Shown here in pieces: positions 22,161 through 30,783 of a stretch of 33,251 bases of DNA. The notes beneath the pieces were generated by a model. It saw nothing but the letters and a program-made list of their open reading frames with translations, was not told the origin of the DNA and searched no databases. The stretch's first letter is position 1. Each line of letters starts with the position of its first letter. Source of the stretch: Alphaproteobacteria bacterium UBA5343 (GTDB taxonomy: Bacteria; Pseudomonadota; Alphaproteobacteria; RF32; UBA5343); contig DHQH01000064.1 in NCBI GenBank assembly GCA_002410125.1, positions 1 through 33,251 of the forward strand, read 5' to 3'. The translations under genes were made by a program, and so were the position numbers.

Positions 22161-22195
22161 TTTTTTACGATTAATCGTGCAAAAAACGAGGATTA
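22161..22195. repeat. Right-end fragment of the structured repeat, copy E
   Basis: ACGATTAATCGTGCAAAAAA followed by CGAGGATTAA matches the right end of copies A, B and D. The left half is missing; instead T6 precedes, so that TTTTTT-ACGATTAATCGT-gc-AAAAAA is itself a small palindrome. It ends in the stop codon of tyrA (22193-22195). Confidence 0.7.
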
Positions 22196-23068
22196 AACAC
22201 GGTTTTGCTTAGCTTCAATCACCTCATCCCTAACCTTCTTAGTCCTGTTAAAGAGTTCTTCTAATTCCAGAGCATTACCCCACCGAATATTTTTCTGTAA
22301 TGCTATTAAATCTTCTGTAAATCTTTGCAAAAGTTCTAATATCATATCTTTATTGTTCATTGCTATATCTCGCCACATTATAGGGTCAGACCCTGCAAGT
22401 CTGGTCATATCTCGAAAGCCACCAGCCGAATATTTAATAATTTCTTTTTCTTCAAAACCTTCCAAATCATCCACTGTTCCAACTAAAGAATATGATATGA
22501 AATGAGGTAAATGAGAAACCGCCGCCATCACTTTATCATGATGTTCAGGTGTCATTTTAGATATTTTCATCCCTGCTGCCTTCCAAATTTTTGCAATTTT
22601 ATTTAAGTTAGTTTCATCCTTATTAATCGGAGTAAAAATAAACCATCTATTATTAAACATCTCAATAAATCCAGCTTCTGGTCCTGATTTTTCAGACCCT
22701 GCAATTGGATGCCCTGGCACAAATTCTATTCCCTTAGGTAATACTGACAATATATCTTCTATCACAGCTTGCTTTACGGAACCAACATCAGTAATCACCG
22801 CACCCTTTTTAAGAAATGGTGTAATTTCTTTTACAATATTTTTATAGGTACTAACAGGTGTCGCAAGCATTACTAAGTCAGCATCATTAACTACATCAGC
22901 TACATTTTCACTATAGCTATCAACTACTCCTAGTTCTTTTGCTTTTTTCATATAAAAATCATTAGTATCAAAACATGATAATTCTACACATTGCTTATTT
23001 TTTTTGATAACCCGGGCAATTGACGATCCAATCAACCCTATTCCTATAATTGATATTTTATTAAACAT
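22193..23068 (-). CDS. tyrA: Prephenate (or arogenate) dehydrogenase
   Basis: 291 residues. It oxidises prephenate or arogenate toward tyrosine using NAD(P)+. The N-terminal Rossmann fold has IIGIGLIGSSIARVI; further motifs are LVMLATPVSTYKNIV, AVITDVGSVKQAVIEDI and FVPGHPIAGSEKSGPEAG, a strong TyrA signature. HHDKVMAAVSHLPHFISYSL carries the catalytic His region. The C-terminus has GGFRDMTRLAGSDPIMWRDI. No chorismate mutase fusion and no ACT domain, as in most alphaproteobacterial cyclohexadienyl dehydrogenases; substrate preference is unknown. Its start has only a weak purine-rich site. The stop is in repeat copy E. Confidence 0.93.
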   Translation of the reverse strand: MFNKISIIGIGLIGSSIARVIKKNKQCVELSCFDTNDFYMKKAKELGVVDSYSENVADVVNDADLVMLATPVSTYKNIVKEITPFLKKGAVITDVGSVKQAVIEDILSVLPKGIEFVPGHPIAGSEKSGPEAGFIEMFNNRWFIFTPINKDETNLNKIAKIWKAAGMKISKMTPEHHDKVMAAVSHLPHFISYSLVGTVDDLEGFEEKEIIKYSAGGFRDMTRLAGSDPIMWRDIAMNNKDMILELLQRFTEDLIALQKNIRWGNALELEELFNRTKKVRDEVIEAKQNRV

Positions 23069-23217
23069 ATTCTTCTTCTTTATTCTTTGATGATTATATA
23101 TTCTAGAACTTACTCTGCTTTGAAATAGCTTTCAAACTCGCTCTTCGCTTACCTATGACACCTTTAATAAGAGATAGAGTCCATCACTTATAAACTCAGT
23201 CTTCGCTCGTTATATTA

Positions 23218-23309
23218 GGTGAGTTTTAGGCGATAAGAAATTTTGCGACTGATTTTAGCAATTACTAAATGACTGGAGCAAAATATTCGCAATCAACGAC
23301 AAAATCACC
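23218..23309. repeat. Structured intergenic repeat, copy C
   Basis: The inner core is almost the same as in copy B: ATTTTGC (23240-23246) against GCAAAAT (23278-23284), with an inner TTTAG/CTAAA hairpin and trailing ATTCG. The outer stem differs: GGTGA-g-TTTT (23218-23227) against AAAATCACC (23301-23309). The AATAGAA motif is on the right side here (from about 23309) rather than the left. It ends 8 bases before the motB stop, so it does not contain that stop codon. Confidence 0.75.
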
Positions 23310-23316
23310 AATAGAA

Positions 23317-23979
23317 CTAGCGAAGAGGTTCGATGTGGATAGTTACACGCCTATTCTTGCGTTGATTCTCTGGAATTGGCTCTCCATAAGCATCTCTATT
23401 TGGAACTTTTGGTGAGATATCTGCAAAACCTACGGCTCTTAACCTAGTTGCTTCGATACCACGAGAAAGTAACACTCTTAGCACTGCTGATGCTCTGGCT
23501 GATGATAACTCCCAATTTGATGGAAACTCTTCGGTTTCTATTGGAATGTCATCGGTATGCCCTTCTACAGCGAATTTGAACATTTTATATCGCTCTACTT
23601 TTAGGGTTGCTGCAATTCTTTTAATCACTGATAGAGATTGAGGGAGTAGTTCTGCTGATGATGGTTCAAAAAGAGTTTCACTTGGAAATTCTAACACGAT
23701 ACCTTGAGAATCTGTACCAAGTGCTATGGTTTCACCCATATCCATTGATTGTACATCTTCTGATAATTCCATTACCATTAATTCCACTGGTCTTTGAACA
23801 TCTTTTTTACCAATACCCTCATTCATACCGGCTTGGATTTGTTCAAATAATGCCACATCAACTTTAGATGCTGATGCAAGTAACACAAAGAAACACATCA
23901 AAAGTGTTACCATATCACCGTAGGTGGCAAGCCAATCTTCGCATTCTTCACATTCTTCTTGTTTTTTTCTTCTAGCCAT
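23317..23979 (-). CDS. motB: Flagellar motor stator protein MotB
   Basis: 220 residues. It has an N-terminal cytoplasmic stretch with Cys/Glu repeats (EECEECEDW), one membrane segment with the proton- or sodium-binding Asp22 (ATYGDMVTLLMCFFVLLAS), a periplasmic plug/linker, and an OmpA-like peptidoglycan-binding domain (FAVEGHTDDIPI, then NWELSSARASAVLRVLLSRG and RLRAVGFADISP). With MotA it forms the stator that turns ion flow into flagellar rotation. The ATG follows AAGGT by about 5 bases, 23 bases after motA. The ion used cannot be told from the sequence. Confidence 0.95.
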   Translation of the reverse strand: MARRKKQEECEECEDWLATYGDMVTLLMCFFVLLASASKVDVALFEQIQAGMNEGIGKKDVQRPVELMVMELSEDVQSMDMGETIALGTDSQGIVLEFPSETLFEPSSAELLPQSLSVIKRIAATLKVERYKMFKFAVEGHTDDIPIETEEFPSNWELSSARASAVLRVLLSRGIEATRLRAVGFADISPKVPNRDAYGEPIPENQRKNRRVTIHIEPLR

Positions 23980-24002
23980 TTTTATACCTTATCACCTATT
24001 GG

Positions 24003-24806
24003 TTATGGATTTTCAGTCATATCTTTATCAATAGAATATTGATTATCTGTATCTAAGAATGAATTCATTTTATCTTGAATATATCTTGGACTTTTTCTAT
24101 CTGCTAAAAGACCTAACCCCTCAGTAATAAGTAATCTTTTATATTGAGCAAGATCTTCCCTTTGTGATGATTTTGTAGCAAGAGGAATAAAAACTAATCT
24201 TGCAAATCCCACACCATAAAGAGTTGTAATCAGAGCCACCGCCATACCAGGACCAATCGCCGATGGATCCCCCCCCATATTACCAAGCATAATGATAAGA
24301 CCAATTAGAGTACCAATCATACCAAATGCAGGAGAATCACCACCGAGTTTTTTTAGAACATCCGTTTTCTTTTTAACTCTATCTCCAGCCATATCAATAG
24401 TATCAGCTAAAATATCTCTAACTTCTTGCCCTGTATAACCAGTAACCACCAAATCGATACCATAGCCCAAAAACTTATCTTTTTTTGCAACTTCTGCAGA
24501 ATCACCTTCTAAACCTTGAAGACCATTTTTTTGAACAATATAACCCCATCTAACAATTCTACCAACTTCATTTTTCAGAATTGCATTCGCATTACTATCA
24601 TTTGAAAAACATGCAATAGCTTTCTTAAAAGCAGCTATACAATGTTTAGCCTCAGAAGAAATAAATGCAGCAGCAAATGTCCCTCCTAAAACCATGATAA
24701 GACTTGGAATATTGATGAAAACACCAGCTTTATCAGTTGACATTAAGATCGATCCAATAATCAATCCAAAACCACCTAAAAAGCCGACTAAAGTACCAAT
24801 TGACAT
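24003..24806 (-). CDS. motA: Flagellar motor stator protein MotA
   Basis: 267 residues with four membrane segments: GTLVGFLGGFGLIIGSILM, INIPSLIMVLGGTFAAAF, and a C-terminal pair around SPAFGMIGTLIGLIIML and GPGMAVALITTLYGVGFARL. The last two carry the MotA/TolQ/ExbB signature. The long cytoplasmic loop between segments 2 and 3 contacts the rotor. AAAGGA lies before the ATG. It is followed by motB in the same direction, forming a stator operon of the PomAB/MotAB type; other flagellar genes are not in the window. Confidence 0.95.
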   Translation of the reverse strand: MSIGTLVGFLGGFGLIIGSILMSTDKAGVFINIPSLIMVLGGTFAAAFISSEAKHCIAAFKKAIACFSNDSNANAILKNEVGRIVRWGYIVQKNGLQGLEGDSAEVAKKDKFLGYGIDLVVTGYTGQEVRDILADTIDMAGDRVKKKTDVLKKLGGDSPAFGMIGTLIGLIIMLGNMGGDPSAIGPGMAVALITTLYGVGFARLVFIPLATKSSQREDLAQYKRLLITEGLGLLADRKSPRYIQDKMNSFLDTDNQYSIDKDMTENP

Positions 24807-24853
24807 AATTACATATCCTTTAATTTAGTTTTTAATTATTCTTAAATAATAAG

Positions 24854-25216
24854 CTATTTTTTTGTAGGTTTTACAAAAGCAATCTTTGCATGTTCTTCAC
24901 AATAAATATTACCAGCTTGCACTTTCTTTCCACAAAAGTGGAAATCTTCATCTCTTGGATCACCAATTGGCCATCTACAAGTATGAATATTCAAATCCAA
25001 CAAACTAAGCTTATCTGTTTTTTTAACTTCTTCTTTTTTTACTTCTGCTTTTTTAGTTCTTTTAATAGGAGATGGTCTACTTTTTAACTTTAATCTATGC
25101 ACTTTACCTACTACAGAATTTTTAGAAACACCAAGTCTCTTCCCAATTTCACCTGTAGTTAAACCTTCATCCCATAATTTTTTAAGGGTTGCAACTTTTT
25201 CATCTGTCCAAGACAT
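24854..25216 (-). CDS. gcrA: Cell-cycle regulator GcrA
   Basis: 120 residues from the ATG at 25216 (GGAGG 5 bases upstream); a start at 25243 would include the ribosome site. It begins MSWTDEKVATLKKLWDEG and has the helix-turn-helix TTGEIGKRLGVSKNSVVGKV, diagnostic for GcrA. A Lys-rich linker follows, then the C-terminal part with CRWPIGDPRDEDFHFCG and YCEEHAKIAF. In Caulobacter GcrA binds sigma-70 RNA polymerase and activates promoters methylated at GANTC by CcrM. Its presence is strong evidence for an alphaproteobacterium. It lies upstream of motA on the same strand, 48 bases away. Confidence 0.95.
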   Translation of the reverse strand: MSWTDEKVATLKKLWDEGLTTGEIGKRLGVSKNSVVGKVHRLKLKSRPSPIKRTKKAEVKKEEVKKTDKLSLLDLNIHTCRWPIGDPRDEDFHFCGKKVQAGNIYCEEHAKIAFVKPTKK

Positions 25217-25404
25217 TTCATCCTCCAATACATACTTTAACAAAACTATACATATTTTATAAATCTTATTTTATGCCGAGTCTAGTTAAAAAGATATAAT
25301 AAACACAAAAATACTATTTAAAAAAGCTAAGTTATAGTATAGAAATTATATATCAAGATGCTAAATATTCTATTAACACTATATGTTTTTATAAGGATAA
25401 AAAA

Positions 25405-26832
25405 ATGAAAATACTTAGTAAAATCACCCTATTTGCTGTAATTATGACCATATTTTCATCAACTAACGTTATATCTAACGAAATTCAAATTCCTTCTCAA
25501 AATAGAGACAAGCTAGATCTAACTATATATAACAACGACTTATCATTAGTAACAGATTCTAGAAATATAAAAATTGATACCGGTATTAATAATATAGCTT
25601 TTGAAGATATTTCATCAGAAATTCTTCCAGAAACCGCCATTATCAAAATTAAAAACGCTAGCATATTAGAACAAAATTTTGATTACCAATTAATCACTTA
25701 TAAAAATTTATTAAATAAAAATATTGGGAAAACAGTAATTACCATTACAACCAACCCAAGTAATGGTAAAAATATAAAAGAAGAAGCCACTCTAATCTCT
25801 GCCAACCCTAATATTATTTTACAGTTTAAAGATAGAATAGAAGCTAATTTTAGTGGTAGAATTGCATTTACCAATATATCAAACGAACTAACAACTAAAC
25901 CCACCCTATTTGTAAAACTAGACAATCTTACTAATAACAGTAAAAATATGAAATTATCATACCTATCAAATGGTATTAGTTGGAAAACCAATTATGTTGC
26001 AGATTTAGATGAAATAAACTCTATTTTAGACCTTAACTCTTGGATATCAATTACCAATCATTCTGGTACAGATTTTAACAATGCTAATATCCAATTAGTA
26101 GCAGGTAATATTAATAAAACCAGAAGTACTTCTCGCCAACCAGAGTTAATGATGATGGATGGTGTTGCCGAAGCTGGCTTTAGTGCTAATAGGATGATGG
26201 TAAAATCAGCAAGCAGTAGTATATCTCAAGAAAACTTTGCCGACTATCATATCTATACTATACCAAGAAGAATAGATATTAAAGACAAACAAAACAAACA
26301 AATCTCATTATTTACTAAAAAAGACATCAAATTTGATAAAAAATATATAATAACATCACCTCTTGGTAGTTATTACAGATCAAATGGAGATTTTGAGAAA
26401 AGAAATCCTGAAATTGAAATAACTTTCAAAAATAATATAAATAGTCTTAATGCTCCCTTACCAAAAGGTGTTGTGAGATTTTATAAAAATAATAAATTTA
26501 TTGGTGAAAATAACATAACAAACACCCCTATTAATGAAGAAATCAAACTGACCATTGGTAAAGCCTTTGACATATTTGTTGATGGCAAAATCACCGATAG
26601 TAAAAAGATTTCAAAAAATATTTTTGAAAACAGCTATGAAATAACTTTCAATAATTCAAAAAATTCTCCAGCCAAAATTGAATTTACTCAAAATGTTTAT
26701 GGAACAAATTGGGAGATTTTAAAAGAAAATATCACAAGTAAAAAAGAAAAAAGTAATACAATAAAATGGGAATTAGAAATTCCTGCAAAAACTAAGAAAA
26801 AACTAGAATATCAAATAAGAGTTACCAACTAA
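25405..26832 (+). CDS. Exported DUF4139-domain protein
   Basis: 475 residues with a Sec signal peptide (hydrophobic core ITLFAVIMTIFSSTNVIS, cleavage near residue 24-25). The mature protein starts with the DUF4139 N-terminal pattern LTIYNNDLSLVTDSRNI and GINNIAFEDISSEILPETA. The core has SNGISWKTNYVADLDE and SWISITNHSGTDFNNANIQL, typical of DUF4139. The C-terminus has IKWELEIPAKTKKKLEYQIR. Function of the family is poorly known; these are periplasmic or surface beta-rich proteins. The next gene starts directly at the base after this stop, so they form an operon. Confidence 0.85.
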   Translation: MKILSKITLFAVIMTIFSSTNVISNEIQIPSQNRDKLDLTIYNNDLSLVTDSRNIKIDTGINNIAFEDISSEILPETAIIKIKNASILEQNFDYQLITYKNLLNKNIGKTVITITTNPSNGKNIKEEATLISANPNIILQFKDRIEANFSGRIAFTNISNELTTKPTLFVKLDNLTNNSKNMKLSYLSNGISWKTNYVADLDEINSILDLNSWISITNHSGTDFNNANIQLVAGNINKTRSTSRQPELMMMDGVAEAGFSANRMMVKSASSSISQENFADYHIYTIPRRIDIKDKQNKQISLFTKKDIKFDKKYIITSPLGSYYRSNGDFEKRNPEIEITFKNNINSLNAPLPKGVVRFYKNNKFIGENNITNTPINEEIKLTIGKAFDIFVDGKITDSKKISKNIFENSYEITFNNSKNSPAKIEFTQNVYGTNWEILKENITSKKEKSNTIKWELEIPAKTKKKLEYQIRVTN

Positions 26833-28137
26833 ATGAAACTTGTTTATTTAACGATATTTATAAGCCTATTTTCCTTTACTTTGTTAGCTGATGCAAAAGC
26901 TAAACCAGTAACTTATAATAAGTTATTTTCTGTAGATCTTGATGTAAATTTTAAAGCTCCACAATATCTCAAATTAAACGAGATGATTGATAATAATATT
27001 ACCCCAACTATGCCAATGAATATAAAACAAGAAGATAAATTAAAAAAACTTGTAAATACCATTAAAGATATTTTTGGCTTAGAGAAAAAAGAAAAAAATT
27101 CACCAAGCAATATAATAAATCTTGATCAACTTGAAACTAGAGAAAAACCTTTTTATGAGGATCAATTAATCTCTATTCTAGCAAGAATGCCTCAATATAC
27201 TTACCAATATATTGGTCCTTATATGCACAGCCTTCCTTTTATGTCTGAAAAAATATTAAATATGCCAGGCATTAAAGAAACTAAAGGCAAACTCCCAACG
27301 AGAATCGCCCCTGCAATGAAAAAAATAGTTGATCAACATGGTGATTTTTTATCCCCTGCCCTTTATTTTTTACTAATGCCTGAAACATGGGAAAAAAGAA
27401 AGTTAGAAAAAGAAAAAACTAGATCTCAAACATTTTCAAGGCAAACTAAATTTAAAAGAAATAATAAATTATATGAAAGAATAGCCAAACAAATACCAAT
27501 AGAAGACTATCTAAATGGTGAAGAAAAATACACCCCAAATATGACCAGAACTAAAAACCCAGATCTTAATTCTCCACTCACTGATGGTGATGTAATTGCA
27601 TTTGCTAATAGTATAATGGATATTAGATTATTTGGAAAAGAAAATAAACAAAGAAGAAATCATATTCGTCGCATTGGTTATCTATTAAACAACCTATACA
27701 ACCCAAATGGCACGATGGATCCAACAGGATTAATGAAAGATGTTGCCAATCCTTGTCAAAGACTGGCTCAAAGAGTTAAAATATTAGGCTTAGAAACAGA
27801 ATTTAATGCAATATTACTTCCTCATGGATTTAATATTGATAGCTGGGCTTATACGGGTGATAAAACTATTAAGGCTTATAGATTATCAAATATCACAATG
27901 TCTCAATTACATGCTCTTAGAAATGCAAAATTTGATAAGAAAAAAAGATATACAAAATTTCTAACCCAATATGAAAGTGACTTTGCCGATAAAGCCTATG
28001 CATTATATATAGAATTATACAATGCAAATGAGCATGACAGAAACATTCTCTGGCATAATAAATCTGTTATCAAAAAGCAATTCACTTATCATAAAGACAG
28101 ATACTTACTATCCCTGCCCATATCCCTTCTATATTAA
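26833..28137 (+). CDS. Exported protein of unknown function, coupled to DUF4139
   Basis: 434 residues with a Sec signal peptide (LVYLTIFISLFSFTLLADAKA). No family recognised. The mature region is Lys-rich and mostly helical. Segments such as GPYMHSLPFMSEKILNMPGI and PALYFLLMPETWEKRKL, and the C-terminal CQRLAQRVKILGLETEFNAI, may be conserved parts. No known catalytic motif. Its ATG abuts the DUF4139 stop, and its own stop overlaps the stop of the minus-strand sulfatase-like gene in a shared TTAA (28134-28137). Cellular location is probably the periplasm. Confidence 0.7.
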   Translation: MKLVYLTIFISLFSFTLLADAKAKPVTYNKLFSVDLDVNFKAPQYLKLNEMIDNNITPTMPMNIKQEDKLKKLVNTIKDIFGLEKKEKNSPSNIINLDQLETREKPFYEDQLISILARMPQYTYQYIGPYMHSLPFMSEKILNMPGIKETKGKLPTRIAPAMKKIVDQHGDFLSPALYFLLMPETWEKRKLEKEKTRSQTFSRQTKFKRNNKLYERIAKQIPIEDYLNGEEKYTPNMTRTKNPDLNSPLTDGDVIAFANSIMDIRLFGKENKQRRNHIRRIGYLLNNLYNPNGTMDPTGLMKDVANPCQRLAQRVKILGLETEFNAILLPHGFNIDSWAYTGDKTIKAYRLSNITMSQLHALRNAKFDKKKRYTKFLTQYESDFADKAYALYIELYNANEHDRNILWHNKSVIKKQFTYHKDRYLLSLPISLLY

Positions 28138-30497
28138 AGAAATTCCTCAGCTTCAACTTCAAGCATTTTAATATCTTGCTCAATATCATCAACACCTAAA
28201 ATTTCATCAATCTCATTAGCTATTTTACCCTCAACTTCAATCTCATCTTCAACTCCATTTTCTTGAGTTTCCATCTTATTAATAACAGGTATTACTTCAT
28301 CAACAACGGTCTCTACTTCTTTTTCAGATATTACCTCATCATCAACTTTTTGAACTTTTTCTTCAATCGTAGCTTTAGGTTCTTCCACAGATTGTATCAC
28401 TTTATCAACAACCTCCTCCTCAATCAAATACTTAGGTTCTATAATTTCTTCAGCCATAGGTGTTTCGATGTTAATCAAAGCCTTACTAGTTTTAGCTTTC
28501 AATCCTACTGCCTTCTTACCAATTTCTTTTCTTGGTTTCTTCAATGAATTATAAGATTTTTGATAATCTTCTATATGTTTACTATATTCATCATTCCATT
28601 TAATATGCCACTCTTGGTAAACTTTCTTAGCATTGTCATAATCATACAAGAATTGATTTCTGTTAGAAATAAGTTTATTTATATGAACATTAAAATTAGG
28701 ATGGAATTTAAGATCTTCAAGTCCTACACATTTTTTTACATTGCCAAATCTAGCTGACAATAATGATGAAATATCACAAAAAACATTATTCGGTATAAAC
28801 TTATTTCTACCACTATCAAATATAGCATAAGTAGTAAAATAATTATTTCTCATTTTCTTAATTTCATCATTTATAGACCTCTTATACTTCACATCTTTTT
28901 TATCACCTATATTAACATCACCATGAATCACCACCACACTCTTATCAAGCATACCCTGATGTTTCATATTCTCCATTAATTTACCAATCATTCCATAACT
29001 ACAAGCAATTTGTTCACCATAAGCCTTATGAGTTTTTTCAATAGTCTTATCATTAACCATTTGCCAATCGTTATAACCAAGACTTTGCCACTCAGAAAAT
29101 TCATTTTGAACACGACAATATTGATCAAACACAAGAGATGAAGAAGGTAACATTAAATAAGCAATATAAGCATTATTTTTACTTTTATCACTTCCCTTCA
29201 TATCAGTTATCATATCATCAATAACATTAAATTGATTGGCAGCATAAACTTCATTAAATTGCTTATATATAAATGGATAATCTTCAACTTTATCAATATA
29301 AGGACCAATAAGTTTATACATAAGTTTATAATCAAAAATATGTAAAGCGTTTAACCATTTTACTACTAAAATCATCATTTTTTTCATATTATCAAGATAT
29401 AAATTATCAACCGAAATAGGTTTGGTTATATATGACCGACATTTATCGATCTCACCCACTGAACAAAGGTCAACATTTTTCGTATTATAAACATTAATAT
29501 TATACCCATTTTGTTTTAAGTTTTTAAATAACTCATTCTCTTTCATTGGCTTCAAATTAAAGCTATCATTATTATAATAAATTAACCCGATACTATAATC
29601 TTCATCAAAATATTTCATATCTTTACTATCAATATTTCTATCAAATCTTGAATCAAAATTCATATTAGCCATAACAGATTGAGAACTATCTTTATGAGTA
29701 TTAAAACTATTATTAAATAATTCAAAATTATAATTAGCATAAAACCCTGCTACAATATCTAAGTATTTTTTATATTTTTGTGGTTCTTTTAGATATTCAC
29801 TAGAAAAATATTCATTAAGTTCAACAAAATTACCATGCCTATTTAGTATAATATAGACAAGACTATTACCCATATCCTCTTTTGATACCACCTTATCATC
29901 TATATTATTGTTATTTTTCAAAGTAATACTAGATAGTAATATTACAACAGATATCAGTCCAACCAATACTAATGAAGAAACACCAATAAACCTTGCTCTA
30001 TTTAACAATAAAGTTATAAATAAAATAAAAGCTATAACAGCAGATAAAATCACATTACCGTGACTTAAAATATAATCAACATATATAGGATCTAAAAAAG
30101 AACTGAGTTGGGGTTGGAAAGACATAATAAAATAGCTAATATCAACAGCTAAAAACATATCCATAAAAATATATAAAATACATCCTGTAAATAAAGCCAA
30201 AAAGAGTTTAGATAAAAATCTAGAAAAAGCAAATAATAGCATTAAAAGAAAAGAGACAATAATTATCACACCAAATATCATAAATATTTCTGTATTTAAA
30301 TGCCCAAATTTATTAAATATAGAATAATCCCCTGCTGTAATATATAAAATAAAATTTAGAAACAAAAACAAAGCAATATAAATAAACCCAGTAAAGAAAT
30401 AAGATATTCGATAACTCTCAGCTTTTCTTTTTCTAAGAATTGGTATTGCAACTTTATTATCTATTGATTTATTTTTTGATTTTCTTCTAACAACCAT
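28134..30497 (-). CDS. Membrane sulfatase-superfamily protein, active site degraded
   Basis: 787 residues from the ATG at 30497 (AGGTGG upstream; an earlier in-frame ATG lacks such a site). Five membrane segments (about 32-54, 70-91, 96-118, 147-165, 172-192) precede a periplasmic domain resembling phosphoethanolamine transferases, LtaS or the PbgA/YejM type. Parallels are YIAYLMLPSSSLVFDQYCR (usual H-x-x-x-P-H-x-P-Y-x-F-D) and SVVVIHGDVNIGD (usual GDHG). The usual nucleophile area reads KDSSQSVMANM (271-274). The His of the P-H-x-P and GDHG motifs and the acidic residue of the first strand (here LNRHGN) are missing, so catalysis is doubtful. Residues about 650-787 form an unusual acidic Glu/Val/Ile-rich tail. 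It may be a non-catalytic envelope regulator or lipid-binding protein. Confidence 0.7.
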   Translation of the reverse strand: MVVRRKSKNKSIDNKVAIPILRKRKAESYRISYFFTGFIYIALFLFLNFILYITAGDYSIFNKFGHLNTEIFMIFGVIIIVSFLLMLLFAFSRFLSKLFLALFTGCILYIFMDMFLAVDISYFIMSFQPQLSSFLDPIYVDYILSHGNVILSAVIAFILFITLLLNRARFIGVSSLVLVGLISVVILLSSITLKNNNNIDDKVVSKEDMGNSLVYIILNRHGNFVELNEYFSSEYLKEPQKYKKYLDIVAGFYANYNFELFNNSFNTHKDSSQSVMANMNFDSRFDRNIDSKDMKYFDEDYSIGLIYYNNDSFNLKPMKENELFKNLKQNGYNINVYNTKNVDLCSVGEIDKCRSYITKPISVDNLYLDNMKKMMILVVKWLNALHIFDYKLMYKLIGPYIDKVEDYPFIYKQFNEVYAANQFNVIDDMITDMKGSDKSKNNAYIAYLMLPSSSLVFDQYCRVQNEFSEWQSLGYNDWQMVNDKTIEKTHKAYGEQIACSYGMIGKLMENMKHQGMLDKSVVVIHGDVNIGDKKDVKYKRSINDEIKKMRNNYFTTYAIFDSGRNKFIPNNVFCDISSLLSARFGNVKKCVGLEDLKFHPNFNVHINKLISNRNQFLYDYDNAKKVYQEWHIKWNDEYSKHIEDYQKSYNSLKKPRKEIGKKAVGLKAKTSKALINIETPMAEEIIEPKYLIEEEVVDKVIQSVEEPKATIEEKVQKVDDEVISEKEVETVVDEVIPVINKMETQENGVEDEIEVEGKIANEIDEILGVDDIEQDIKMLEVEAEEFL

Positions 30498-30596
30498 AAC
30501 CCACCTATTTATCACTAAATATTTATTTTCTTTGCAATTATATGACAAAAAAGTGAATTTAAAATTAATAGAAATAAGACTAATTTAGAAAAATTT

Positions 30597-30672
30597 TGGT
30601 GGGTGCTAAGGGGATCGAACCCTTGACCCACAGATTAAGAGTCTGTTGCTCTACCAACTGAGCTAAGCACCC
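30597..30672 (-). tRNA. tRNA-Lys (anticodon CTT)
   Basis: 76 nt on the minus strand with encoded CCA (30597-30599). The acceptor stem GGGTGCT pairs with AGCACCC, discriminator A. The anticodon loop CTCTTAA shows CTT. The T arm has GGTTCGATCCC. It lies between the sulfatase-like gene and the terminator of rpsD. Confidence 0.95.
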
Positions 30673-30721
30673 AAAATTCAACATAAGAAGAAACTAAACC
30701 TTTAATATAAAAAAATCAACA

Positions 30722-30752
30722 CAAAAAAAACCTGCTCATTAAAAAACAGGCT
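30722..30752 (-). terminator. Rho-independent terminator of rpsD
   Basis: CCTG (30731-30734) pairs with CAGG (30747-30750); on the minus strand the hairpin is followed by eight T (complement of A run 30723-30730). The stem is short, but the U tract is strong. It follows rpsD and repeat copy D. Confidence 0.6.
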
Positions 30753-30783
30753 TTCAATTTTATTTCTCTATTTTAATCTTCTT

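Noticed and set aside
22161..22186. T6-palindrome-A6 as a terminator for tyrA
   Set aside because: On the minus strand the stem is followed by A rather than U; it fits better as a fragment of the dispersed repeat.
25279..25283. GAGTC (GANTC) site between gcrA and the DUF4139 gene as a GcrA/CcrM control point
   Set aside because: GANTC is frequent by chance at this length and the promoter boxes around it are too weak to claim regulation.
28263..28757. Plus-strand ORFs of 94 and 65 codons
   Set aside because: They are antisense to the sulfatase-like gene, with Phe/Tyr/Asn-rich compositions typical of antisense reading of AT-rich DNA.
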